From positions 1 to 46,913 of the forward strand of contig FOEK01000024.1 of the NCBI GenBank assembly GCA_900110635.1: a stretch of 46,913 nt of DNA. The letters are read 5' to 3'. Positions within the stretch are counted from its first letter, which is position 1, and each line of letters starts with the position of its first letter. Under the pieces are notes generated by a model. It saw only the letters and a program-made list of their open reading frames with translations, searched no databases and had not been told where the DNA came from. Made by a program: the position numbers and the translations under genes. Positions 24,328-32,305 of this stretch are shown here, piece after piece. The DNA comes from Lachnospiraceae bacterium NE2001. GTDB taxonomy: Bacteria; Bacillota; Clostridia; Lachnospirales; Lachnospiraceae.

Positions 24328-25131
24328 ATGGATTTTAAACAGATCAGATACTTAGAAAAGATAGCCGCAGATGGACATAAGGCTCTCGAGATAGAAGAAT
24401 ATAAAGACTTAGAATTAAGATTCTCAAAGGGATACACAAGTCGTGCTAATTCTATAAGGCTAATGTCAGATCCCATAGAAGAGATAGATTCTGAAGTAGA
24501 GGAAAAACTTGCATATGCAGAGGCTGAGTATGCGAAAAGAGGACTTCCTACAATTTTCAAACTAACTGATGCAGATAAGACATTTTCTGATTATCTTGAA
24601 AGTCGTGGATACACAGTGAATCAGCCAACGGATGTGATGATGCTTACTCTTAATGGAGCGGATTATCTGCTGAAGGTATCTGAAAATGTAAAGAATATGG
24701 TTAATTCCATAGTTTCTATTCCGGGAGATGTGAATCTCGGTACTACCCCAGAAGACTGGTTCGAACCTTACTTCGAATTTGAAGAAATGACAGATAAAAC
24801 ACAGCAGGAATTATGCAAACTAGTCCATTCAAATGTAACTATTGATAAAACCTATATCAAGATACTGCAGGAAGGTCGTGTGGTTGCAGTTGCATCTCTT
24901 GCTACTGAGGATGGATACAGCCTTCTTCATAACGTAGTTGTAGATCCTACTTTTAGAGGTCAGGGACTTGGCAAGAAGCTTTGTTATACAGCTATCTCAG
25001 CTTCAAAATCTCAGGAAGCAGATTACTCATATCTTCAGGTGATCGAGTCGAATGAGGTTGCCCTTAATCTTTATAAGAAGCTGGGGTACGAGAAGCTTTA
25101 TACATATTGGTACATGAAAAAAGAAAAATAA
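24328..25131 (+). CDS. GNAT acetyltransferase with N-terminal GNAT-like domain
   Basis: The 267-residue protein has a typical GNAT domain in its C-terminal half (VVDPTFRGQGLGKKLCYTAI and NEVALNLYKKLGYEKLYTYWYM). Its N-terminal 120 residues (FSKGYTSRANSIRLM, then LPTIFKLTDADKTFSDYLES) resemble a second GNAT fold without a clear acetyl-CoA loop. This double layout is a known group of unclear substrate. AAAGGA lies ahead of the ATG. Confidence 0.88.
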   Translation: MDFKQIRYLEKIAADGHKALEIEEYKDLELRFSKGYTSRANSIRLMSDPIEEIDSEVEEKLAYAEAEYAKRGLPTIFKLTDADKTFSDYLESRGYTVNQPTDVMMLTLNGADYLLKVSENVKNMVNSIVSIPGDVNLGTTPEDWFEPYFEFEEMTDKTQQELCKLVHSNVTIDKTYIKILQEGRVVAVASLATEDGYSLLHNVVVDPTFRGQGLGKKLCYTAISASKSQEADYSYLQVIESNEVALNLYKKLGYEKLYTYWYMKKEK

Positions 25132-25154
25132 GGAAAACCAGGTGGAGGAAAATT

Positions 25155-25640
25155 ATGAATATAACATTTGATATAGCAAATAAGAGTGATATCGATGAGC
25201 TGGTCCGCCTTAGGATAGCTTATATGATAGATGATTTCGGCAGCGTTACTGATGAAGAAAGAGCTGGAATGGAAAAGCAGCTGCCAGACTATTTTGAAAG
25301 GAAACTCGGAACCGAGCTGGTGGCATTTGTGGCACGAGATGGTGAGAAGATTGTATCCGTTGCATATCTTCATATCATCGAGATGCCCGCAAACTCTATT
25401 CTCCTAACCGGCCTTTTCGGAGATGTTCTCAGTGTATACACAGAACCAGAATACCGTGGCCAGGGCCTTTGCACAAAGCTTATGCAGGACCTGGTGGAGT
25501 ATGGCAGAAACAGAGGACTTGGACGTATAGATCTTCTAGCTACTGATGAGGGCTATCCAATATACGAAAAGGTTGGTTTCAAAGAGACAGAAGCTAGATA
25601 CAGAAGTATGAAACTATATTTCGAAAAGGTGAGATTTTAA
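25155..25640 (+). CDS. GNAT family N-acetyltransferase
   Basis: The 161-residue GNAT has the acetyl-CoA loop YTEPEYRGQGLCTKLMQDLV and the C-terminal phrase GYPIYEKVGFKETEARYRSM. ATG 25155 has TGGAGG 6 bases before it; the longer frame from 25107 would overlap the previous gene. The N-terminal phrase ELVRLRIAYMIDDFG is shared with a GNAT group common in Clostridia. The substrate is unknown. Confidence 0.9.
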   Translation: MNITFDIANKSDIDELVRLRIAYMIDDFGSVTDEERAGMEKQLPDYFERKLGTELVAFVARDGEKIVSVAYLHIIEMPANSILLTGLFGDVLSVYTEPEYRGQGLCTKLMQDLVEYGRNRGLGRIDLLATDEGYPIYEKVGFKETEARYRSMKLYFEKVRF

Positions 25641-25677
25641 ACTATTTCGAATACTTGAATAATTGGAGGATAGAACT

Positions 25678-26730
25678 ATGGATTTAATGCTTATTGTTGG
25701 TTCTGGCGCTGTAGGTAAGATGACAGTTGGCCAGGAGTTAATGAAAATAACTGATTTCAGACTCTTTCATAATCATATGATGATCGAGCCAGTTATCGAA
25801 ATCTTTGGAAGATTTAATGGGGCTCTTGTTAATAAGCTCCGCGATGATATCTTCGAAGAGTTTATGAAGACAAATTATCAGGGAATGATCTTCACTTACA
25901 TGTGGGCCTTTGATATGCAGTGGGATTGGGACTATGTTAATTCACTTAAGGATAAGTTTGAGGCAACAGGCGGAACCTTCTACTGTGTAGAGCTTGTAGC
26001 AGATCAGGCCGTAAGAATCGAGAGAAATAAAACTGAGAATCGTCTTAAGAACAAAGCGTCGAAGCGTGACCTTGTTGCGTCTCAGGACAGAATGGTGAGA
26101 GAGGAATCCAAGTATCGCATCGTAAGTAATGAGGGTGAGGTTTCATTTGAAAACTACTTGAAGATCGATAATACAAATCTGGAGCCAGATGTGGTAGCTA
26201 AGATGATAAAGGAGCATTTTAATCTGCCAGGCATCGGACTAAATGAACTTATGAACCGGACCTATCTTGAAGAGGTGACTGAAAATGAGCTTGAGATGGT
26301 TCACAAGATGCAGGTTGAAAGCTTTATGCCGCTATATGAAAAGTATCATGATGAAATGTCACCTGCCCTCGAAAGTTTAGAAAAGATCAAGGCCAGATTT
26401 GATGTTCCTAACAGAAAGTATTTCTTCATCAATAAGGACGGTGCAAGAGCAGGTGTTATTAACCTTGGTCATAATGATCCGAATGAAAAGAAGGAATCCT
26501 TCATCAGTCCGATCTTTGTGCTTCCAAGATACCAGAATCAGGGTATTGGATATGTGGCAATCCAGAAGGCATTTGAGATGTATCCGGAAGTTACAACCTG
26601 GAAGCTTGAGACCATCCTGCAGGAAGAGAAAAACTGCCATCTGTATGAGAAATGTGGCTTTAAGCGTTTTGGAGAAGAGCACGTTGTTAACGACAAGATG
26701 ACACTCATCCTGTATGAACTAAACAAGTAG
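25678..26730 (+). CDS. P-loop kinase-like domain fused to GNAT acetyltransferase
   Basis: The 350-residue protein joins two enzymes. Residues about 1-180 form a small P-loop kinase-like domain: MLIVGSGAVGKMTVGQELMK holds a Walker A of GxxxxGK[ST] type changed to GSGAVGKMT. The segment VELVADQAVRIERNKTENR resembles the lid of shikimate- or gluconate-kinase-like proteins. Residues about 195-350 form a GNAT domain (VLPRYQNQGIGYVAIQKAFE, then NCHLYEKCGFKRFGEEH). The ATG at 25678 lies after TTGGAGG. The fusion suggests phosphorylation and acetylation of one compound, as in some antibiotic-modifying enzymes; this is inference. Confidence 0.85.
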   Translation: MDLMLIVGSGAVGKMTVGQELMKITDFRLFHNHMMIEPVIEIFGRFNGALVNKLRDDIFEEFMKTNYQGMIFTYMWAFDMQWDWDYVNSLKDKFEATGGTFYCVELVADQAVRIERNKTENRLKNKASKRDLVASQDRMVREESKYRIVSNEGEVSFENYLKIDNTNLEPDVVAKMIKEHFNLPGIGLNELMNRTYLEEVTENELEMVHKMQVESFMPLYEKYHDEMSPALESLEKIKARFDVPNRKYFFINKDGARAGVINLGHNDPNEKKESFISPIFVLPRYQNQGIGYVAIQKAFEMYPEVTTWKLETILQEEKNCHLYEKCGFKRFGEEHVVNDKMTLILYELNK

Positions 26731-26766
26731 AATATGATTTTTGCAAAAATATAAGGACTAGAGAAT

Positions 26767-27564
26767 ATGAATAATAAAGATATATTGCAGATTGCCATGG
26801 CTCAGTCTGCAGAGGATATAGGCTGTAAGGGCGAAGACTTTACTAAAACTGAAAATGTAATATGCACCTATAATAAAGGTGAAAAGGCAAGGCTTTATAT
26901 AAAGCCTGGTGTGATAGGAAACTTTGTTTCCTACGGAAGTAATGTGGTTGCAGCTGTTCAGGATGATATCAGAGATATAACGGAAGAATATCTGAAGAGA
27001 TTCGAATTTTATCATCTCTTTGAGTCACCAAATATGAACTGGCTGAATGAGAAACTCTCCCCTTTAGGTTACGGAGTATGCTTTATGGCAGAGTATTATC
27101 TGCCAGATAAGGATAACTTCTATGACAAGGGTATTGTCAGACCTTTAGCTTCAGAATTTGAGCTTCGTGTTCTTGAACAGAAAGACTTTGCAGAGCTGTA
27201 TCTTCCTAAGTGGAGCAATGCACTATGCGAAGAAAGAAAAGAACTTGATGTTTTGGGAACGGGTGCTTATAAGGATGGAAAGTTGGTAGGTCTTGCAGGA
27301 TGTTCAGCGGACTGCGATGATATGTGGCAGATAGGAGTTGATGTGCTTCCTGAGTGTAGAAGGGGAGGCATAGCATCGGCGCTTACATCGAGGCTTGCTT
27401 CGGAAATCTTTGTGAGGGGCAAAGTGCCATTTTATTGTACAGCCTGGTCAAATATCCGTTCGGTTAGAAATGCAGTGAAATGTGGCTTTATCCCTGCCTG
27501 GGTAGAAATGACTATAAAGCCTATAAGTCTTATTAATGAACTAAACGAAGAAAAGAAAGCATAG
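26767..27564 (+). CDS. GNAT family acetyltransferase, two-domain type
   Basis: The 265-residue protein has an N-terminal domain of about 120 residues without clear motifs and a C-terminal GNAT domain (GVDVLPECRRGGIASALTSR, then SNIRSVRNAVKCGFIPAWVE). The layout matches the GNAT_acetyltran (PF12746-like) group. It stands in line with other GNAT genes. The substrate is unknown. Confidence 0.85.
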   Translation: MNNKDILQIAMAQSAEDIGCKGEDFTKTENVICTYNKGEKARLYIKPGVIGNFVSYGSNVVAAVQDDIRDITEEYLKRFEFYHLFESPNMNWLNEKLSPLGYGVCFMAEYYLPDKDNFYDKGIVRPLASEFELRVLEQKDFAELYLPKWSNALCEERKELDVLGTGAYKDGKLVGLAGCSADCDDMWQIGVDVLPECRRGGIASALTSRLASEIFVRGKVPFYCTAWSNIRSVRNAVKCGFIPAWVEMTIKPISLINELNEEKKA

Positions 27565-27615
27565 GACTAAATAGTGAAGTGACTTCTAAAAAGGTGAAAT
27601 GAAAAGGAGGCGAAA

Positions 27616-28239
27616 ATGGGTATCGAGGATTTTCTTTCCAGTGGCCAAGTAAGACTGGATCAGCAACTGAAGTTTACAGCTGAGATTGACAAGATGACCA
27701 GTATTATCAGAAGGACGTCGCTCATAGATAGGAGTCGAAGAGAAAATGATGCAGAGCATTCCTGGCATATAGCAGTAATGGCCATGCTTTTTGAAGAGTA
27801 CGCAGTGGAGCCGGTGGATGTGCATCGTGCTGTTGAGATGTGTGTGGTGCACGATCTTGTAGAGATATATGCTGGAGATACCTTTGCATATGATACAGTT
27901 GGAAATGCTGACAAAGCTGACCGCGAAAGAGAAGCAGCAGATAAACTTTTCACACAGCTTCCTGAAGAACAAGGGCAGATGATAAGAAAGCTTTGGGAGG
28001 AGTTCGATGCTATGGAGACTCCTGATTCAAAGTATGCAGCCTGTATGGACAGACTTCAGCCCTTCCTTCACAATACGCTGACTGAAGGATTTACCTGGAA
28101 GGAAGACGGAACTAGTAGAGCCTCTGTTGAGAAACGTATGTCGATAATAAAGGATTTCTTGCCTGAGGTTTATGAATGGATAGAAGAAAATATCAATAGG
28201 GCTGTGGCTGAAGGCTGGCTTAAGGAAAGCAAGTTTTAG
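27616..28239 (+). CDS. HD-domain phosphohydrolase
   Basis: The 207-residue enzyme has the HD metal site: His in NDAEHSWHIAVMAMLF, the HD pair in CVVHDLVEIYAGD and a later Asp in CMDRLQPFLHN. It resembles HD proteins of the YfbR/HDDC2 type, several of which are 5'-deoxynucleotidases. AAAAGGAGG precedes the ATG and the next gene follows after 9 bases. It fits a nucleotide clean-up role alongside the Nudix enzymes, but the substrate is unproven. Confidence 0.9.
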   Translation: MGIEDFLSSGQVRLDQQLKFTAEIDKMTSIIRRTSLIDRSRRENDAEHSWHIAVMAMLFEEYAVEPVDVHRAVEMCVVHDLVEIYAGDTFAYDTVGNADKADREREAADKLFTQLPEEQGQMIRKLWEEFDAMETPDSKYAACMDRLQPFLHNTLTEGFTWKEDGTSRASVEKRMSIIKDFLPEVYEWIEENINRAVAEGWLKESKF

Positions 28240-28248
28240 GAGGAAAAA

Positions 28249-29559
28249 GTGAAGGTTAAGTGGCTATTTTTTGATGTTGGTTCAACGCTGGTAGATGAGG
28301 TGGAGTGTTATAAGAAAAGACTCACAATTATTGCAAATGCAGGAGGTGTAGAACCGGAATATGTATTTGAAAAAGCGATAGAACTCTATAAGCAGAATAG
28401 AAAAGGTGATCTTGAAATCGCAAATATGCTTCATGTGGATCTCCCAAAGTGGGATGCAGGTAGCGAAATGCTTTATCCGGATGCGGAGGATATTTTAAAA
28501 GAACTACATGAAAAATATAAGATAGGTGTTATAGCCAATCAGAATCTTGGAACAGCAGCCAGGCTGGAAAGATTTGGAATCCTAAAGTATATTGATCTAG
28601 TTGTAGCATCTGCTGAAGAAGGAGTTGCGAAACCTGACAGAAGGATATTTGACATCGCTCTTGAGAGAGCAGGAATAAAGCCTGAGGAAGCCTTTATGAT
28701 AGGAGACCGCATAGATAACGATATTATTCCGGCAAAGAATCTCGGTATGAAAACTATGTGGATAAGACAGGGCTTCGGAGGTCAGTGGAAGCTTAAAAGT
28801 AATGATGAGCTTCCAACCTTTATAGCGGATAGTCTTCCTGAGGTTGCATCAATACTTGATTGGTATGAGAACCAAAAGAGTCTTCTTGAGACAACTCAGA
28901 ATACTCGTGACCTTGGTGGTCTTCTTTGTAAGAATGGGGAGAGACCCCATTTTAATCGATTGATAAGAAGTGATAAGCAGTGTTATCCAAGTCGGAAAGA
29001 TATAGAGTTCTTAAAGGGGAACAATATAACAACAATTATTGACATGCGAACTCCGGAATATGTGGAGAGTGATCCTAGCGGTTTTGAAAATCTGGATGGC
29101 TTTACATATTATAACTTCCCTGTGGAGGAAGGAAGCAAAGTCCCAGAGTCAGTTGAGGCGGTGCCTGGAAGCTATATGAAGATAGCTGCTTCACCTGCTA
29201 TGAAGGAAATATTTACAACCATGGCAGAGTCAGAAGGCGGAGTAATGTATAACTGCTCTGCAGGAAAAGACAGAACTGGAGTGGTTACAGCAATACTGCT
29301 TATGCTCTGTGATGTAAAAGAGGAAGATATCATTTCTGATTATATGCTGACAAAAGAGTACAATAAGGAACGTTTCAAGATGGCAGCTATTCATCACCCT
29401 GGACTTGATCTTAATATTATTATTCCTAGAGAATCCTACATCAAGGATTTTATGGATCTTTTTATAAAAGAATATGGAAGTGTCAAAGGGTATTTTGATA
29501 GAATCGGTGTATCTGAAGACACTAGAAATCAACTAAAGAACAAATTGGTTAAAGCCTAA
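28249..29559 (+). CDS. HAD hydrolase fused to tyrosine-phosphatase-like domain
   Basis: The 436-residue protein has an N-terminal HAD domain (about 1-195: WLFFDVGSTLVDE with nucleophile Asp9, VIANQNLG, AEEGVAKPDRRIF, MIGDRIDNDI). A C-terminal dual-specificity phosphatase domain follows (about 205-436) with the Cys-loop NCSAGKDRTG and the entry phrase TRDLGGLLCKNG, typical of the Y_phosphatase3 group. The second HAD Asp is replaced by Gly (DVG), a change seen in some HAD subfamilies. It starts with GTG behind GGAGG. Both sites look usable. Linked dephosphorylation of one pathway's metabolites is possible but unproven. Confidence 0.9.
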   Translation: MKVKWLFFDVGSTLVDEVECYKKRLTIIANAGGVEPEYVFEKAIELYKQNRKGDLEIANMLHVDLPKWDAGSEMLYPDAEDILKELHEKYKIGVIANQNLGTAARLERFGILKYIDLVVASAEEGVAKPDRRIFDIALERAGIKPEEAFMIGDRIDNDIIPAKNLGMKTMWIRQGFGGQWKLKSNDELPTFIADSLPEVASILDWYENQKSLLETTQNTRDLGGLLCKNGERPHFNRLIRSDKQCYPSRKDIEFLKGNNITTIIDMRTPEYVESDPSGFENLDGFTYYNFPVEEGSKVPESVEAVPGSYMKIAASPAMKEIFTTMAESEGGVMYNCSAGKDRTGVVTAILLMLCDVKEEDIISDYMLTKEYNKERFKMAAIHHPGLDLNIIIPRESYIKDFMDLFIKEYGSVKGYFDRIGVSEDTRNQLKNKLVKA

Positions 29560-29575
29560 ATAATGTAAATAAAAA

Positions 29576-29616
29576 TTGACAAAAATATAACTTATGTTTA
29601 ATATTATTAACATAAG
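29576..29616 (+). promoter_or_regulatory. Promoter and operator of second hipBA module
   Basis: TTGACA (29576-29581) and TAATAT (29599-29604) lie 17 bp apart. Perfect 8-bp arms CTTATGTT (29591-29598) and AACATAAG (29609-29616) flank the -10 box and reach the ribosome site AAGGAGG, as expected for autorepression. The motif differs from the first module's operator. Confidence 0.78.
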
Positions 29617-29628
29617 GAGGTTGACAAG

Positions 29629-29946
29629 ATGCCGAAGAAATCGATAGTTTTATTGCCGGAAACAGAAGAAATATTATCTCAGATGGGATTACAAATAAAG
29701 TATGCTAGATTACGAAGAAAACTATCTTCGGAATTAGTGGCTGAAAGAGCAGGAATTAGTAGGGCTACTCTTGTTTCAATTGAGAAGGGAGCGCCTTCTG
29801 TTGCTATTGGATGTTATGCGGCGGTTCTTCATGCCTTAAATTATATGGATAAAGACTTTCTTCTTGTGGCAAAAGACGATGAGTTAGGAAGAAAGCTTCA
29901 AGACTTAGATCTTGCTGTTAAGAAAAGAGTTTCAAAACGAGGATGA
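29629..29946 (+). CDS. hipB: HipB-like antitoxin, XRE family
   Basis: The 105-residue protein has a central helix-turn-helix (about 20-75: IKYARLRRKLSSELVAERAG, then ISRATLVSIEKGAPSVAIG) and a basic C-terminal tail (LDLAVKKRVSKRG). A strong ribosome site AAGGAGG precedes the ATG. The HipA gene starts 5 bases after the stop. It is longer than and clearly different from the antitoxin at 20808. Confidence 0.9.
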   Translation: MPKKSIVLLPETEEILSQMGLQIKYARLRRKLSSELVAERAGISRATLVSIEKGAPSVAIGCYAAVLHALNYMDKDFLLVAKDDELGRKLQDLDLAVKKRVSKRG

Positions 29947-29950
29947 GTCT

Positions 29951-31204
29951 ATGAGTGAAGAAAGATGCATATATGTTTATGCGGACTTTTTAGATTTTCA
30001 TAATGACTTAATTGGAACAATCTATGTATCAAGAGAAAGAGGAAGAGAACATTACTCGTTTGAGTATGATTCCGGCTGGCTTGATAATTTTTTTATGTTG
30101 TTGGATCCTGATTTACATTTATATAAGGGAAGACAATTTATAAATGATGATAAGAATATATTCGGGATGTTCGCTGACTCCTGTCCTGATAGATGGGGGC
30201 GTCTTCTTATGAGAAGACGAGAGGAAATAAGAGCAAGAAAGCTGAATGAAAAACCTCAGAAGCTTTTAGAAAGTGATTATCTTCTTGGTGTATATGATGA
30301 ATCAAGAATGGGCGGACTTAGATTTAAGACAGATTTGGATGGTGAATTTCTTTCTAATGATAAAGGTTACACTACTCCACCTTGGACTTCTCTTAGAGAA
30401 TTAGAGGCTGCATCGATCGTATTTGAAAAAGATGAAAATACTTTTGACGAAAAGTGGTTAAAGCAGCTTATTGCTCCGGGCTCATCTCTTGGAGGTGCCA
30501 GACCTAAAGCATCTGTTATTGCACCAGATGGCACATTGTGGATAGCTAAGTTTCCTTCGAAACATGATGATTTTGATTCAGGAGCGTGGGAAATGGTTGT
30601 GCACGATCTGGCTGAACTCTGTGGTCTGAATGTACCTCAAGCAAAAACTGAAAAGTTTTCTAAAACTGGAACAACCTATCTTGTAAAAAGATTTGACAGA
30701 GATGAAGAGAAGAGAATTCATTTTTCTTCAGCTATGACGATGCTTGGAAAAAAAGATGGAGCTGATTCATCTGATGGAAGCAGCTATCTGGAAATGGCAT
30801 CTTTTATAAAGGCAAATGGAGCCCGACCTAAAAAAGACCTACAGGAATTGTGGTCACGGATAGTTTTCAATATGACAGTATCAAATACTGATGATCATTT
30901 TAGAAATCATGGCTTTTTATTAACAAAGGATGGCTGGATTCTTTCTCCAGTGTTTGATGTTAATCCCAATAATGCGGGAGAATACTTATCGCTAAATGTT
31001 GACTTATATGATTCAAGAATAGATTTTGATTTAGCTATTGAAACCGCACCATATTTTGATCTTAGTAAAAAACAGGCGAAGGAATCGATAGATAGAATAA
31101 AAGAATTAGTTGGTAATAACTGGAAGCAAGTAGCTAAGAAATATGGGATAAGCAGAAATGAAATCAACAGAATGAGTCCTGCTTTCCGATTATCGGAATT
31201 ATAA
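29951..31204 (+). CDS. hipA: HipA-like Ser/Thr kinase toxin
   Basis: The 417-residue protein carries the HipA N-terminal subdomain (about 1-105; GMFADSCPDRWGRLLMRRRE) and kinase motifs: the loop GSSLGGARPKASV, lysine strand LWIAKFPSK, RFDRDEEKRIHF, catalytic loop SNTDDHFRNHGFLL and metal-binding LSPVFDVNPN. All look intact. ATG 29951 is preferred over the longer frame from 29912, which overlaps hipB. Compared with the HipA at 21024 it belongs to a distinct subgroup (GARPK loop instead of GASGK). Target unknown. The module is AT-rich, suggesting transfer. Confidence 0.93.
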   Translation: MSEERCIYVYADFLDFHNDLIGTIYVSRERGREHYSFEYDSGWLDNFFMLLDPDLHLYKGRQFINDDKNIFGMFADSCPDRWGRLLMRRREEIRARKLNEKPQKLLESDYLLGVYDESRMGGLRFKTDLDGEFLSNDKGYTTPPWTSLRELEAASIVFEKDENTFDEKWLKQLIAPGSSLGGARPKASVIAPDGTLWIAKFPSKHDDFDSGAWEMVVHDLAELCGLNVPQAKTEKFSKTGTTYLVKRFDRDEEKRIHFSSAMTMLGKKDGADSSDGSSYLEMASFIKANGARPKKDLQELWSRIVFNMTVSNTDDHFRNHGFLLTKDGWILSPVFDVNPNNAGEYLSLNVDLYDSRIDFDLAIETAPYFDLSKKQAKESIDRIKELVGNNWKQVAKKYGISRNEINRMSPAFRLSEL

Positions 31205-31206
31205 AA

Positions 31207-32304
31207 ATGGGTGATAGATTTGCTAGACAATCGAATATAGAGCTCCTCAGAATCTTCGCTGCATTTGGAGTTATAATTCTTCACATCAACAACCTATTTT
31301 TGGGTGGAAGATATGGGGTTATAGAGGATGGCAGCAAACTGCAGTTTTTAGTCATTCTGTCAGAGTCCATCTCAATATGTGCGGTAAATCTCTATGTGCT
31401 GATAACAGGCTATTTTATGCGGGATTCCAAGAAGATAAGCTTGATGAAGCCGATCAATCTTCTAGCGCAGTTTCTTATATTTGAACTGTTCTTCTATCTC
31501 GTTAAAGAGCTGCCGAAGGGAGAGGGCTTTTCTATCACAGTTTTTGTGAAATATTTCACCCCTGCATACTGGTTTGTATTTGTTTATATCGCGTTATACT
31601 TTGTCTCCCCTTACCTGAATCTTATGTGGAAGCATCTGGAGGATAAAGGGAAAAGACGACTTCTTGTTACACTGGTGGCGCTGTTCTCGGTATATCCGAT
31701 CATCTGCGAGTTTATAGAGAACATACCATTATTTGGCGGCACCACAGATTCTTCGGGAGAGCCGGTTGATATATTACATGGTATCAGCACCGTGGGACTC
31801 TTTGGGTCACAGTCAGGCTACACCATAGTTATATTTGTGCTGATGTATCTGATAGGCTGCTTCATCAGGGATAAAGAGGAAAGCCTCGCAAGTATAAAGA
31901 TGAGCAGGTTAATCATTTTGCTTATTCTGAACATCGCGTTGATCGTTGGTTGGACGTACATACAGAGAATGATGCTTGGCAGCGATATAATTTCGACAGT
32001 TGGATGGCACTATGATAATCCTTTGGTCATATCAGAGGCAGTAATATTGTTTTTGATTTTTAGGAAACTGGATATAAAGAACAGCAGACTGATCAACACT
32101 TTGGCAGCGGCTTCATTTGCCACATATCTTATTCATATAAATCTTCTGGAATATGTTAAGATAGAAGCGTTTATGGGCATAGGTATGCTGAGTCTTGCGA
32201 TGTATGTGCTGTTGTCGCTTGTGGTGATATACCTGATAAGTTTTGCGCTTTACGAGATATATAGCCTGGTCACAAGACCTGTATGGTCACATTTAGGAGG
32301 TTAA
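31207..32304 (+). CDS. Acyltransferase 3 family membrane protein
   Basis: The 365-residue protein has about ten membrane helices and the family's opening phrase RQSNIELLRIFAAFGVIILH with the active-site His at its end. Such enzymes O-acetylate surface sugars, peptidoglycan or exopolysaccharide. It begins 2 bases after the hipA stop with only a weak ribosome site, so it may be read from the hipBA transcript, while the isochorismatase-GNAT gene follows by 1 base. The acceptor is unknown. Confidence 0.92.
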   Translation: MGDRFARQSNIELLRIFAAFGVIILHINNLFLGGRYGVIEDGSKLQFLVILSESISICAVNLYVLITGYFMRDSKKISLMKPINLLAQFLIFELFFYLVKELPKGEGFSITVFVKYFTPAYWFVFVYIALYFVSPYLNLMWKHLEDKGKRRLLVTLVALFSVYPIICEFIENIPLFGGTTDSSGEPVDILHGISTVGLFGSQSGYTIVIFVLMYLIGCFIRDKEESLASIKMSRLIILLILNIALIVGWTYIQRMMLGSDIISTVGWHYDNPLVISEAVILFLIFRKLDIKNSRLINTLAAASFATYLIHINLLEYVKIEAFMGIGMLSLAMYVLLSLVVIYLISFALYEIYSLVTRPVWSHLGG

Positions 32305-32305
32305 A

